Source: Alphaproteobacteria bacterium | GTDB lineage: Bacteria > Pseudomonadota > Alphaproteobacteria > JAEULC01 | Direction: 5' to 3' | NCBI GenBank assembly: GCA_020851015.1 | Contig: JADZDN010000171.1 | Location: 1 to 64,000, forward strand | DNA: 64,000 nt | Shown here: piece after piece, positions 42,563-51,262 of the stretch | Layout of the letters: each line of letters starts with the position of its first letter | Position numbering within the stretch: position 1 is the stretch's first letter | The notes under the pieces: generated by a model | What the model was told of the DNA's origin: nothing | Databases searched by the model: none | Seen by the model: the letters and a program-made list of their open reading frames with translations, nothing else | Made by a program: the position numbers and the translations under genes

Positions 42563-45297
42563 GGCGATCGCATCGGCCCGGCGGTCCCGCCCCCGACCGC
42601 GCTGGGCGGTCTGCCCGCACCCGCAATTGCACCCGGCGCCGCGGCCCGGCGGCGCTGCTGCCTCCAGGCCAGAAGCGCAGGCAGCACCGCCAGGGTGCAC
42701 GTCACGGCCAGGGTCAGGCAGATCGTCAACAGCAGGCCCATGCTCGCGGTCCCGCGATGGCTCGACACCATCAGGCTGCCGAACGACACCATCGTCGTCA
42801 GGGCGCTGAAAAGGACCGCGCGCGGCGAGCTTGTCGCCAGCAGCCGGTCGACATCCCCAGCCTCGCGGTAGCGCAGGACCAAGTAGATGCCGAAAGCGAC
42901 GCCGAGCGTCAACAGTAGCGGAAGGGCGATGATATTGGCGAAATTGAACGACATGCCGGCGACGGCCATGATCGCGACGGTAAGAACCAGGGCCAGAAGC
43001 AGCGGCAGCAGCACCTGCAGCGCCGCGACCAGACTGCGCAGAACGACAAGCAGCAGCACCGAGATCGCGGCAAGCGCGAGAAACCCGGCCTTGAAGAACG
43101 CATCGACGATCGCGTCGCCGCCCTGGAGCAAGAGGACGGGCGTATCGGTGGCATCCGGCGCGACTTGCTGGACGGCGTGAACGAAGCGGCGCAGCGCCGC
43201 GCGATCGGTCAGGTCCTCCTTCGGGAACACCTCCACGCGCGCGCGACCGTCCGCCGCCACATAGCGCGCACGGACGTCCTCGGGAACGTCGGCCATCGCG
43301 GCCGGCCCGGCCCCCATGGCCAGCCGGAGGTCGTCGAGTTGCCGGGGCAGGCCGGCGAGCAAGGCCTGCTCGAGCCCGGCGATTCGAGCCTCGAAGCCGG
43401 ATTGCGCCAGCATGCGCTCGACCCCGGCTGTCAGGCGTGTCGCCGCCGCCGCCAGCGGCGGCGCCAGCGATGCGCCGATCATGCGCTGCAGCGCGATGAG
43501 CATCCGCCCGGCCGCGGCACGGGTATCGTCGACGCTCGGTGCCGCGGCGGCCGGGCCCGGGTCCAGGACTGGCCGCATGAACAGGGCCGTATCGGCGAGA
43601 ATGGGCAGCTTCTCGTCCTGCCGTTCGGGTATGAAGGATTGCACCGTGATCGTACGGTCGACCACCGCCAGCGCGTCCAGACGATGGGCAAGCGCGACCG
43701 CGGCAGCGATGTCCGGCGCGACGACGTTGATCGCATAGGGCGACGTGCCGCCGTTCGCCGCCAGATCGACGTAAGTCTGGACCGATTCCGCCTTGGGGTC
43801 GTCCAGTGCGATCGGGTCGAAATCGAAGCGCACCGCCGGCAGGGCGGCGAGCGCGGCAAGCCCGAGCGCCAGCGAACCGAGGCAGATAGCGCGGCCGTGC
43901 CGGGTGACAAAGTACGACGGTGCCGTCAGCGGCACGTCCACGCGCTGGCTCCGGCCGGTCTTTTCCCGCAACGGACCCAGGTTCAAGAGCGCCGGCAGCA
44001 CGGTCAGCGCACAGAAGGCGCCGATCGCCATGCCGGCGCCCGAGATGATCCCCAGCTCCGCCAGGCCGACATAGGCGGTCGGCACGAAGGCCAGGAACCC
44101 GATCGCCGCGCAAAGCGCCGCCAGGCACACCGCGGCGCCGGTCGGCGCGGCCTGGCGGAGCGCATCGAGATTGTCGTTGCCGTTCGCCGCCTGCTCCTGG
44201 TAGCGCAAGCCGACCTGGATCCCGAAATCGACCGCGATGCCGATGAACATGACGGCGAAGGCAACCGACAGCAGGTTCAGATGCCCGATCGCCAGGGCGG
44301 CGAAACCTGCGGTCCAGGTGAGGCCGATCACCAGCGCCACGAGAATGGCGGCCATCAACCGCCAGGACCGCAGCCCGATATAGACAAGGCCAGCAACGAT
44401 CAGAAAGGACAGCAGGCTGGCCAGGCCGACGCCGTCCCCGACGCTCCTGAGCTCGTCCGCCCGGAGCGGAATTCCGCCAGTCAGCCGGACGCGGACGCTA
44501 TCGGCCTGGGTGCGGTCGAGCCCGGCGATGGCTGCGCGGATCGCGGCGATGGCATCGTCTGCCAGCGACAGGCCGGAATAGTCGGGAATGGGCTGGGCCA
44601 GGATGAACCGCCGGCGGTCGGCCGGGTCGGACGCCTTGGGCTGCATCAGGTCGGACCAGTCGAGCCGCGCCGACGGGGCGCCCGGCGGGGCATCGACGAC
44701 CTCGGCGATGCGCTGGAAGGGACGGACGAGCTGCGCCGGGTCCGTATCGCCATCGGCGACGCCGTCGGCCGCCTGGGTCAGAAGGTCGAAGAGGCCGCGC
44801 AGGGTCATGTCCTTCGCCAGCGTGCCCAGCAGCGGCTGGACGTCGGCGAGCCGGTCCGACAGGGCCTGCAGGTCGTCGACCGACTGGAACAGCAGCCCGT
44901 TCCTGCGGAAGAACGGATCGCCCTCGGGATAAAAGATGTGCCTGAACAGTTCGGGCTGGGCCCGCAGACGCCCGGCCAGGGCCGCCCCGGCAGCGTCGGC
45001 CTCGGCCGGCGTATCGCCGTCGATCACGACGACGATGTTGTCGCCGAGCTGGGGAAACGCCTTGTCGAAGCTCGCCTGGGTCTTGCGATGCGGCAGATCG
45101 GGCGACAGCAGGGCGTTGCTGTCGGTCTCCATGCCGAGATGGCCCGCGGCGTAGAAGGCCGCCGCGACGCTCACGGCGATCGCTGCCCCCGTCACCATGC
45201 GGGCATGGCGCGCGGCGAACGCGATCCACCCGGCCAAGGCACGGACAAACCGCGGCTCGGCGGCGATCGAGCCGCGCGCCGGTAGCTGGATGTTCAT
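42559..45297 (-). CDS. hpnN: Hopanoid-associated RND transporter HpnN (MMPL family)
   Basis: This large inner-membrane protein of 912 residues has two repeats of a membrane helix, a periplasmic domain and a five-helix sterol-sensing-like bundle, as in RND/MMPL transporters. Seen are METDSNALLSPDLPHRKTQA after the first helix, and GIAVDFGIQVGLRY and GVAFGIYLVLRYRE in the two bundles. In Rhodopseudomonas palustris HpnN is needed to move hopanoids to the outer membrane. The gene lies 21 bp downstream of hpnJ, and its position in the hpn block supports the name. Confidence 0.92.
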   Translation of the reverse strand: MNIQLPARGSIAAEPRFVRALAGWIAFAARHARMVTGAAIAVSVAAAFYAAGHLGMETDSNALLSPDLPHRKTQASFDKAFPQLGDNIVVVIDGDTPAEADAAGAALAGRLRAQPELFRHIFYPEGDPFFRRNGLLFQSVDDLQALSDRLADVQPLLGTLAKDMTLRGLFDLLTQAADGVADGDTDPAQLVRPFQRIAEVVDAPPGAPSARLDWSDLMQPKASDPADRRRFILAQPIPDYSGLSLADDAIAAIRAAIAGLDRTQADSVRVRLTGGIPLRADELRSVGDGVGLASLLSFLIVAGLVYIGLRSWRLMAAILVALVIGLTWTAGFAALAIGHLNLLSVAFAVMFIGIAVDFGIQVGLRYQEQAANGNDNLDALRQAAPTGAAVCLAALCAAIGFLAFVPTAYVGLAELGIISGAGMAIGAFCALTVLPALLNLGPLREKTGRSQRVDVPLTAPSYFVTRHGRAICLGSLALGLAALAALPAVRFDFDPIALDDPKAESVQTYVDLAANGGTSPYAINVVAPDIAAAVALAHRLDALAVVDRTITVQSFIPERQDEKLPILADTALFMRPVLDPGPAAAAPSVDDTRAAAGRMLIALQRMIGASLAPPLAAAATRLTAGVERMLAQSGFEARIAGLEQALLAGLPRQLDDLRLAMGAGPAAMADVPEDVRARYVAADGRARVEVFPKEDLTDRAALRRFVHAVQQVAPDATDTPVLLLQGGDAIVDAFFKAGFLALAAISVLLLVVLRSLVAALQVLLPLLLALVLTVAIMAVAGMSFNFANIIALPLLLTLGVAFGIYLVLRYREAGDVDRLLATSSPRAVLFSALTTMVSFGSLMVSSHRGTASMGLLLTICLTLAVTCTLAVLPALLAWRQQRRRAAAPGAIAGAGRPPSAVGGGTAGPMRSP

Positions 45298-45318
45298 TGC
45301 GTCGGCGGAGCGACCCGA

Positions 45319-46746
45319 TCAGGCCGCGTTCCGACGCTCCGCCAGGAAGCGGAAGAACTCGACGCCCTCGCGCAGCCGCCGCTTCAGCATCTCTTGACTG
45401 CGCATCATCTCGTAGGTGATCTCGGCAATCTTGCGCGGCCGGAAATAGAAGCGCTTGTAGAACGTGCCGAGCGCCTCGAAAATCTCGCGCTGCGACAGGT
45501 GCGGGTATTCGATCGAGCTGACCTGCAGCCCGTCGGCGCTCACCAGGTGCTTGCCCGCGCTGTCGAGCAGCCAGCCGTTCTCGGCCGCCTGGCGATACAG
45601 TTCCGTGCCCGGATAGGCGGCGGCGAGCGACACCTGGATCGTATGGGGATTGATCTCCTTGGCGAAGCGGATCGTCTCCTCGATCGTCGCCTGCGTCTCG
45701 CCCGGCAGGCCGATGATGAAGGTGCCGTGGATGGTGATGCCGAGCTTGTGGCAGTCCTCGCTGAACCGGCGCGCGAACTCGATGCGCATGCCCTTCTTGA
45801 TGTTGGTGAGGATCTGCTGGCTGCCCGATTCGAAGCCCACCAGCAGCAGCCGAAGCCCATTGTCGCGCATCACCTTCAGCGTCTCGTAGGGGACGTTGGC
45901 CTTGGCGTTGCACGACCCGGTGATGTCGAGCTTGCCCAGCAGCCGTGCGATCGCCTCGGCCCGCGGGCGGTCGTCGGTGAAGGGGTCGTCGTCGAAGAAG
46001 AACTCCTTCACCTGCGGGAAGTAGCTTTTCGCCAGCGCGATCTCGTGCGCTACGTTCTCCGGGCTGCGTGTGCGGTAGCGATGGCCGCCGATCGTCTGGG
46101 GCCACAGGCAAAAGGTGCAGCGCGACTTGCAACCCCGGCCCGTATAGAGCGACAGGTAGGGGTGCAGCAGATAGCCGATGAAATAGTCCTCGATCCGCAG
46201 GTCGCGTTTGTAGACCTCGGTGACGAACGGCAGGTCGTCCATCCGCTCGATCATCGCCCGGTCGGGATTGTGCACGTTGCGGCCGTCGCGGCGATAGCTG
46301 AGCCCGTCGATCGCGGACAGCGGCTTGCCCTCGGCGATCTCCTTCAGGGTATAGTCGAATTCCGTGCGGCCGACGAAATCGACCGCCGGCGCGCCGTCGA
46401 GCGAGGCGTCCGGCAGGACGGCGACATGGGGCCCCACCAGACCGATCAGGAGATCGGGGTTTGCCGCCCGGAATGCCGCCGCCACCTTCGCGTCCGACGC
46501 GAAGGATGGCGTGCTGGTGTGCAGCACCAGCAGCTCGTATCCCCTGGCCAGCGGCAGGACATCGTCGAGCGAAAGACCGCGCGCCGGCGCGTCGACCAGC
46601 TTGCTGCCGGGTATAAGGGCCGCCGGTTGGGCCAGCCATGTCGGATACCAGAACGACCTGATTTCGCGCCGCGCCTGGTAGCGCGAACCCGCGCCGCCGT
46701 CGAAGCCGTCGAACGACGGCGGATTGAGGAACAGGGTCTTCTTCAT
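45319..46746 (-). CDS. hpnJ: Hopanoid biosynthesis radical SAM protein HpnJ
   Basis: The enzyme of 475 residues has an N-terminal B12-binding-like domain (about 1-190) and a radical SAM core. The CxxxCxxC cluster is C206, C210 and C213 in GCKSRCTFC. Downstream GFESGSQQILTNIKKGM and FIIGLPGETQATIEETI are typical of B12-type radical SAM enzymes. In Burkholderia cenocepacia HpnJ contracts the glucosamine ring to give the bacteriohopanetetrol cyclitol ether. ATG 46746 overlaps the hpnI stop (ATGA). Confidence 0.93.
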   Translation of the reverse strand: MKKTLFLNPPSFDGFDGGAGSRYQARREIRSFWYPTWLAQPAALIPGSKLVDAPARGLSLDDVLPLARGYELLVLHTSTPSFASDAKVAAAFRAANPDLLIGLVGPHVAVLPDASLDGAPAVDFVGRTEFDYTLKEIAEGKPLSAIDGLSYRRDGRNVHNPDRAMIERMDDLPFVTEVYKRDLRIEDYFIGYLLHPYLSLYTGRGCKSRCTFCLWPQTIGGHRYRTRSPENVAHEIALAKSYFPQVKEFFFDDDPFTDDRPRAEAIARLLGKLDITGSCNAKANVPYETLKVMRDNGLRLLLVGFESGSQQILTNIKKGMRIEFARRFSEDCHKLGITIHGTFIIGLPGETQATIEETIRFAKEINPHTIQVSLAAAYPGTELYRQAAENGWLLDSAGKHLVSADGLQVSSIEYPHLSQREIFEALGTFYKRFYFRPRKIAEITYEMMRSQEMLKRRLREGVEFFRFLAERRNAA

Positions 46747-47924
46747 GTACTGGGCGCCGTCTTCGGCAGCAGGTGTCCGTTGCGCCCGACCGCCATGGTC
46801 CAGCCTTTCCATCGCACGCGCGATCCGAACAAGCTGACGAGCCAAACCGTGGCGCTCATGACATCGCGCATTGCCACGAGCGGCGGCGAGTAGGCGCCCG
46901 AGAGTCCAAGCGCGCTGCAGGCGATGCGATGCATGGCGTAGCGCATCAGGAAGGCCGCCAGCAGCAGGCCGCCCGCGAGGATGGCCGAACCGTCCAGCGG
47001 CACGGCCAGCAGGGCGGTCAGCAGCGCCAACGTCACGGCATAGGTCGTGAAGGAGAACGCGTGCCCGATGGGCTGGATCGACCGGATCGTCCGCGCCCAC
47101 CGCAGCTCGTGATCGAAAAGCGTGCGAAGGCTGCGCTCGTGCACGACGTTCTCGACCAGGTAGGTGGACAGCCGGATCTTGTACCCGCGCTGCATCGCCA
47201 GCTTGCCGAGCATGTGGTCGTCGGCGAGATAGGCGGCCAGGCGCTCGAAGCCGCCGATGCTCATCAGCACGTCCCGGCGCACCGCCATCGTGCTGCCGAA
47301 GCAGAAGCGCAGCCCCTGCAGCGTCACGGCGACCAGGGCCGACGGCAGGAACCACTCGTTGATCGACAGGCCGGACAGCCTCGAGGCGAGGCCATCCGCC
47401 GTGCGCGCCCGATAGAGGCAGGTCACGACGCCGACGTTGCGACCCTCGAAGGCCGCCACGACCGATGCGACATAGTCCGGACCGACATGGATGTCGCTGT
47501 CGGCGATGATCAGGATATCGTGCTTCGCCACCCGGTACATGTTGGCGAGATTGGATATCTTGAGATTGGCGCCGATCGTCCGGTCGTCGACGACCACGGA
47601 AATGTCACGCTCGGGAAAGTCGTCGATCAGGCGGCGGATCACATGGATCACCGGGTCGTCCTGTTCGCGCACGCCGAACACGACCTGGCAGTTTTCGTAG
47701 TCCTGGCAACAGAACGACCGCAGATTTTCATAGGAATCGTAGTCGATGCCGCAGACCGGCTTCAGGATCGTCACCGGCGGGCGGTGCACGCCCTGCCTGC
47801 TGGCGGCACGATGGGTGAATCGCCACAGGCAATAGCTCGCAATGGCGAGGTATACGATGGAGGCGAGAGTCGCAAAAGCCATGAGATGGAACGCAACTTG
47901 GCTGAAAACAATCATCGCACTCAC
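46743..47924 (-). CDS. hpnI: Hopanoid biosynthesis glycosyltransferase HpnI
   Basis: This membrane glycosyltransferase of about 393 residues is of the ceramide glucosyltransferase (GT21) type. The DxD-type motif is in IIADSDIHVGPDY, an acidic pair in YLADDHMLGKLA, and the acceptor motif in HELRWARTIR. Membrane helices flank the catalytic domain. HpnI adds N-acetylglucosamine to bacteriohopanetetrol, the substrate for HpnK and then HpnJ. The start is uncertain: GTG 47924 is used, and ATG 47915 would remove three residues. It leads the minus-strand hpn block and is divergent from hpnK. Confidence 0.92.
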   Translation of the reverse strand: MSAMIVFSQVAFHLMAFATLASIVYLAIASYCLWRFTHRAASRQGVHRPPVTILKPVCGIDYDSYENLRSFCCQDYENCQVVFGVREQDDPVIHVIRRLIDDFPERDISVVVDDRTIGANLKISNLANMYRVAKHDILIIADSDIHVGPDYVASVVAAFEGRNVGVVTCLYRARTADGLASRLSGLSINEWFLPSALVAVTLQGLRFCFGSTMAVRRDVLMSIGGFERLAAYLADDHMLGKLAMQRGYKIRLSTYLVENVVHERSLRTLFDHELRWARTIRSIQPIGHAFSFTTYAVTLALLTALLAVPLDGSAILAGGLLLAAFLMRYAMHRIACSALGLSGAYSPPLVAMRDVMSATVWLVSLFGSRVRWKGWTMAVGRNGHLLPKTAPST

Positions 47925-48265
47925 ATGGACATCAGGCTGAAGCAGCGCCCTTCGGGGTGGCGGGACACATCTACCACTATTGCGCGAAGCAATCGCCGCG
48001 CGCGCGACCCGATCTCAAGCCGAAGAGCAATCTTTCATAGCCAAGGTGGCGAATGTTGACCAGCAATTAAAGCAGTACATCCAGCTTTGGTACGAAAGCG
48101 GCCAAAACATGACGGTAAGATTACAACGGGTTTTCGCCATTTCCTAATTTGGTCACATTCGCGTGCTTTGTTCTGTAGCACCCTTTTTCGATCCTATCAT
48201 TGAATTGGCTCGCCTGCGCGTGCCTGCCGATGGGAAGCACGCTTGAATTTGCACAACCCCAGCCG
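47925..48265. other. Divergent promoter region between hpnI and hpnK
   Basis: This 341-bp stretch holds no gene I can support. The part from about 48060 to 48200 is markedly AT-richer than its surroundings, as expected for back-to-back promoters of hpnI (leftward) and hpnK (rightward). I could not fix convincing -35/-10 pairs or a regulator site. Confidence 0.5.
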
Positions 48266-49120
48266 ATGAGACCGCTGACGCCGTTCGTGCTTTGCGCCGA
48301 CGACTATGGCCTGACGCCGGGCGTCGGCGCCGGCATTCGCGAACTGCTGCAGGATGAGCGCCTGACCGCCACCTCTTGCATCGTGGTTTCGCCGCACTGG
48401 CAAGCCGAAGGCGCGGCGTTGCGCGCCATGCAGCGCAGTTTCGATGTCGGGTTGCATCTGACGCTGACCCAGCTGGCGCCGCTCGGCCCGATGCCGCGGA
48501 CCGCGCCGAAGGGCGCCCTGCCGTCGCCGGCCGCGCTGACCGTGCGTGCCTATCTCGCGCGCCTCGACCGTCGCGAGATATTGGCGGAGATCGACCGGCA
48601 ACTCGACGCCTTCGAACAGGTCATGGGCCATCCACCCGACTATGTCGACGGACACCAGCACGTACACCAGCTGCCGATCGTCAGCGACGCGCTGATCGAC
48701 CGGTACAAGGCACGACTGCCCGCAGGCACGTTTCTGCGCGTCAGCGTCGATCCGCTCGCGGCGATCTGGCGTCGGTATATCGCATCGCTGCACGCGTCGA
48801 CCCTCGCCTTCATGGGGCGTCGGCTGAAGCGTGCCGCCGATTTCGCCGGCATCCCCATGAACCAGCGCTTCGCCGGCGTTTTGAACTTCAACGAGAGCAT
48901 TGGCTACCGCGACATGTTCCGTCGCTTCATCGAGGACGCGCCGACGGGACTAGTGGTGATGTGCCATCCTGGCTATCCGGACGCGCCCCTGCGGGCGCTA
49001 GACCGCGTCGTCGAAACCCGCGCGAGCGAACTCGCCTACCTCGCAAGTTTTGCCTTCCTCCACGATGTAACATGCGCCGGAATGCGCCTGGGCCGCTTTC
49101 GCGACATTGCCTGCTGTTGA
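48266..49120 (+). CDS. hpnK: Hopanoid biosynthesis deacetylase HpnK (ChbG/YdjC family)
   Basis: This 284-residue enzyme is of the YdjC-type carbohydrate deacetylase family. Metal and catalytic motifs are CADDYGLTPGV near the N-terminus, the His pair in YVDGHQHVHQLP, and MCHPGYPD near the C-terminus. HpnK removes the acetyl group from the HpnI product to give BHT-glucosamine. ATG 48266 (MRPLTPF) is chosen because the conserved domain starts right after it; an upstream in-frame ATG adds 22 residues not expected in the family. It is divergent from hpnI-hpnJ, completing the pathway in one place. Confidence 0.91.
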   Translation: MRPLTPFVLCADDYGLTPGVGAGIRELLQDERLTATSCIVVSPHWQAEGAALRAMQRSFDVGLHLTLTQLAPLGPMPRTAPKGALPSPAALTVRAYLARLDRREILAEIDRQLDAFEQVMGHPPDYVDGHQHVHQLPIVSDALIDRYKARLPAGTFLRVSVDPLAAIWRRYIASLHASTLAFMGRRLKRAADFAGIPMNQRFAGVLNFNESIGYRDMFRRFIEDAPTGLVVMCHPGYPDAPLRALDRVVETRASELAYLASFAFLHDVTCAGMRLGRFRDIACC

Positions 49121-49237
49121 CGGCGGCTGTCGCGTTGGCCGAGAAGCGTCATATGCAATAATAACAAGCGGACTGGAGCCGCAGGTTTGTTTCATCCAGC
49201 AACTTGTCTTTCCTTCCAATCCGGGGGCCGCGTGTCG

Positions 49238-50386
49238 ATGGCAAGCAGAATGAATGCCGAAAGAGGGGCCTATGTCGATCCGGAGACACGCGAAACCTAT
49301 CCGCTCGATCCGCCCCGCTGGCGCTCGGAGATGGGCGCCCCGTTGATGGTAAGCGCGCTGCCCGGGCTGCGCCGGGCTGGCATCGACCGTAGCGAGCGCA
49401 GCCTCTGGCGGTATCGCAAGGCCTTTCCCGTGGACGTCGCGGCGCCGATCAGCATGGGGGAGGGGTGCACGCCGCTGGTGCGGCGGGATTGGCGGAATGG
49501 CGAGGCCCTGTTCAAGCTGGAGTGGTTCGCCCCGACGGGAAGCTTCAAGGACCGCGGCGCCAGCGTCATGATGTCGATGCTGCGCGAACAGGGAATCCGT
49601 CACGTGCTCGAGGACAGCTCGGGCAATGGCGGCGCTGCGATCGCAGCCTACGCCGCGGCCGGAGGGATGAAGGCGAAGATACTGACGCCGGCATCGACCC
49701 AGCCGGCCAAGACGGTGCAGATGCGTGCCTATGGCGCCGAGGTCGAACTCGTGCCCGGCACGCGCCAGGACACCGCGGACGAGGCCGAACGGCAGGCCGA
49801 GCATATATTCTATGCGAGCCACAACTGGCACCCGTTCTTCCTGCAGGGGACCAAGACGCTTGCCTACGAAATTTGGGAAGACCTGGGATTCCGCGCGCCC
49901 GACAACGTGATTACGCCGACGGGGGCCGGCAGCAACGTGCTCGGCTGCGACATCGGCTTCGACGAGCTTGTTCGGTGTGGCGAAATCCCGCGACGGCCGC
50001 GTCTGTTCGCCGTCCAGCCGTCCAATTGCGCGCCAATTCATGCGGCATTCGTTTCGGGCGGCACCTTGCCAGTGCCGGTCGACGTCAAGCCCACGATCGC
50101 GGAGGGCACGGCCATCGCCAAACCGATCCGCCTGAAGCCAGTGCTCGACGCGATCCGTCGCTCAGGCGGATCGACCGTCGCCGTGACGGAGGACGAGATC
50201 GTCGCATCGCTGCTCGAGCTTGCCGGGTCGGGGCTCTATGCAGAGCCGACGAGCGCCGCGGCGGCCGCGGCATACACCAGGCTTCTTGCCGATGGCACCA
50301 TCAAGCCCGGCGAGACGACGGTCGTGGTCCTGACGGGAAGCGGCCTTAAGGCAACGCAGTTGGTCGGCAAGATCCTGGGCGGCTAG
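49238..50386 (+). CDS. PLP-dependent threonine-synthase-like enzyme (fold type II)
   Basis: The protein of about 382 residues has the fold type II pattern of threonine synthase, threonine dehydratase and related lyases: PLP Lys in PTGSFKDRGASVMM, phosphate loop SSGNGGAAIAAYAAAGG, and PTGAGSNVLG. The C-terminal VVVLTGSGLKA is typical of threonine-synthase relatives. The N-terminal zinc-ribbon cysteines found in some relatives are absent. Starts at ATG 49238 or 49250 are possible. The gene stands alone on the plus strand, convergent with the minus-strand operon, so it may be an amino-acid lyase or synthase of that locus or unrelated housekeeping. Confidence 0.87.
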   Translation: MASRMNAERGAYVDPETRETYPLDPPRWRSEMGAPLMVSALPGLRRAGIDRSERSLWRYRKAFPVDVAAPISMGEGCTPLVRRDWRNGEALFKLEWFAPTGSFKDRGASVMMSMLREQGIRHVLEDSSGNGGAAIAAYAAAGGMKAKILTPASTQPAKTVQMRAYGAEVELVPGTRQDTADEAERQAEHIFYASHNWHPFFLQGTKTLAYEIWEDLGFRAPDNVITPTGAGSNVLGCDIGFDELVRCGEIPRRPRLFAVQPSNCAPIHAAFVSGGTLPVPVDVKPTIAEGTAIAKPIRLKPVLDAIRRSGGSTVAVTEDEIVASLLELAGSGLYAEPTSAAAAAAYTRLLADGTIKPGETTVVVLTGSGLKATQLVGKILGG

Positions 50387-50449
50387 GGTTGCGACAGCGG
50401 CCGTCTCGACCGATCCATTCCCATGCGCTGCTTCCGAAACGCACAGCCC

Positions 50450-51154
50450 TCAAACTGCTGCCACGCCAATCGGCCGTCCACCGGGATCCGCCCCGTCGCG
50501 CTGCAACCGGCGTTCGCACCATTGCGCTGCGCGGGTGGCCGGAAACAGCAGGATGAAGTAGATGATGGCGATCACCGTATAGATCTCGAGCGGCCGGTAG
50601 GTTTCAGCGGTGATCAGCGAGCCATTGTACAGCAGGTCCGGCACGGCGATGGTCGACACCAGCGAGGTGGTCTTGAGCTGGATCACGGATTGGTTCATGA
50701 ACGGCGGCAGCATGCGCCGGATCGCCTGGGGAAGTATCACCTTGTACATCAGCGGCCAGAATCGCAGACCCAGGCCGCGCGCCGCTTCCCACTGGCCTTT
50801 TTCGATCGACTGGATGCCGCCGCGGAAAATTTCCGAGTAGAACGAACTGACGTAGAACGACAGCACCATCGTTGCCGCGATGGGCCCCGGTATCTGGATC
50901 CCAAGGATGACGGGCAGCGCATAGTAGAACCACACGAGCTGGACCAAGGGCGGCGTGCAGCGGAACAGCTCGACAAACAGCACCAGTGGCGTTCCCACCA
51001 CCGACAGCCGCGACAGCCGTGCCATGCCGATTGCAAGCCCTAGAACCAGTCCGATGAAGATCGTGCCGAAGGTGAAAGCAAGGGTGACCAGCATGCCGTT
51101 GACCAGCAGCGGCAGGTATCGGACGACAATTCCGAAGTCCCAGAGGTACGACAT
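50450..51154 (-). CDS. Polar amino-acid-type ABC permease (HisM/GlnP family)
   Basis: This 234-residue permease has about five membrane segments and the family loop GQWEAARGLGLRFWPLMYKV, then LPQAIRRMLPPFMNQ, that docks the ATPase. GAAGGGACGAGG lies upstream of the ATG. It is the last gene of the minus-strand operon that also encodes a family 3 binding protein (54473), but no matching ATPase is present in the operon. It may share the ATPase of another system, for example the one at 62611. Confidence 0.92.
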   Translation of the reverse strand: MSYLWDFGIVVRYLPLLVNGMLVTLAFTFGTIFIGLVLGLAIGMARLSRLSVVGTPLVLFVELFRCTPPLVQLVWFYYALPVILGIQIPGPIAATMVLSFYVSSFYSEIFRGGIQSIEKGQWEAARGLGLRFWPLMYKVILPQAIRRMLPPFMNQSVIQLKTTSLVSTIAVPDLLYNGSLITAETYRPLEIYTVIAIIYFILLFPATRAAQWCERRLQRDGADPGGRPIGVAAV

Positions 51155-51262
51155 GGTTGGCCTCGTCCCTTCAAATTGATCCGGCCGGGAGCCGATCTCG
51201 TGCGGGCGCGTCGACGCCGACGCGGTATCGGAGAGGGCTGTCAGGCCCGAGCGGCACTGGGC

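Noticed and set aside
43165..45285. A 706-codon open frame opposite hpnN.
   Set aside because: Low-complexity Arg/Gly/Gln-rich translation without any family motif; hpnN on the other strand is convincing.
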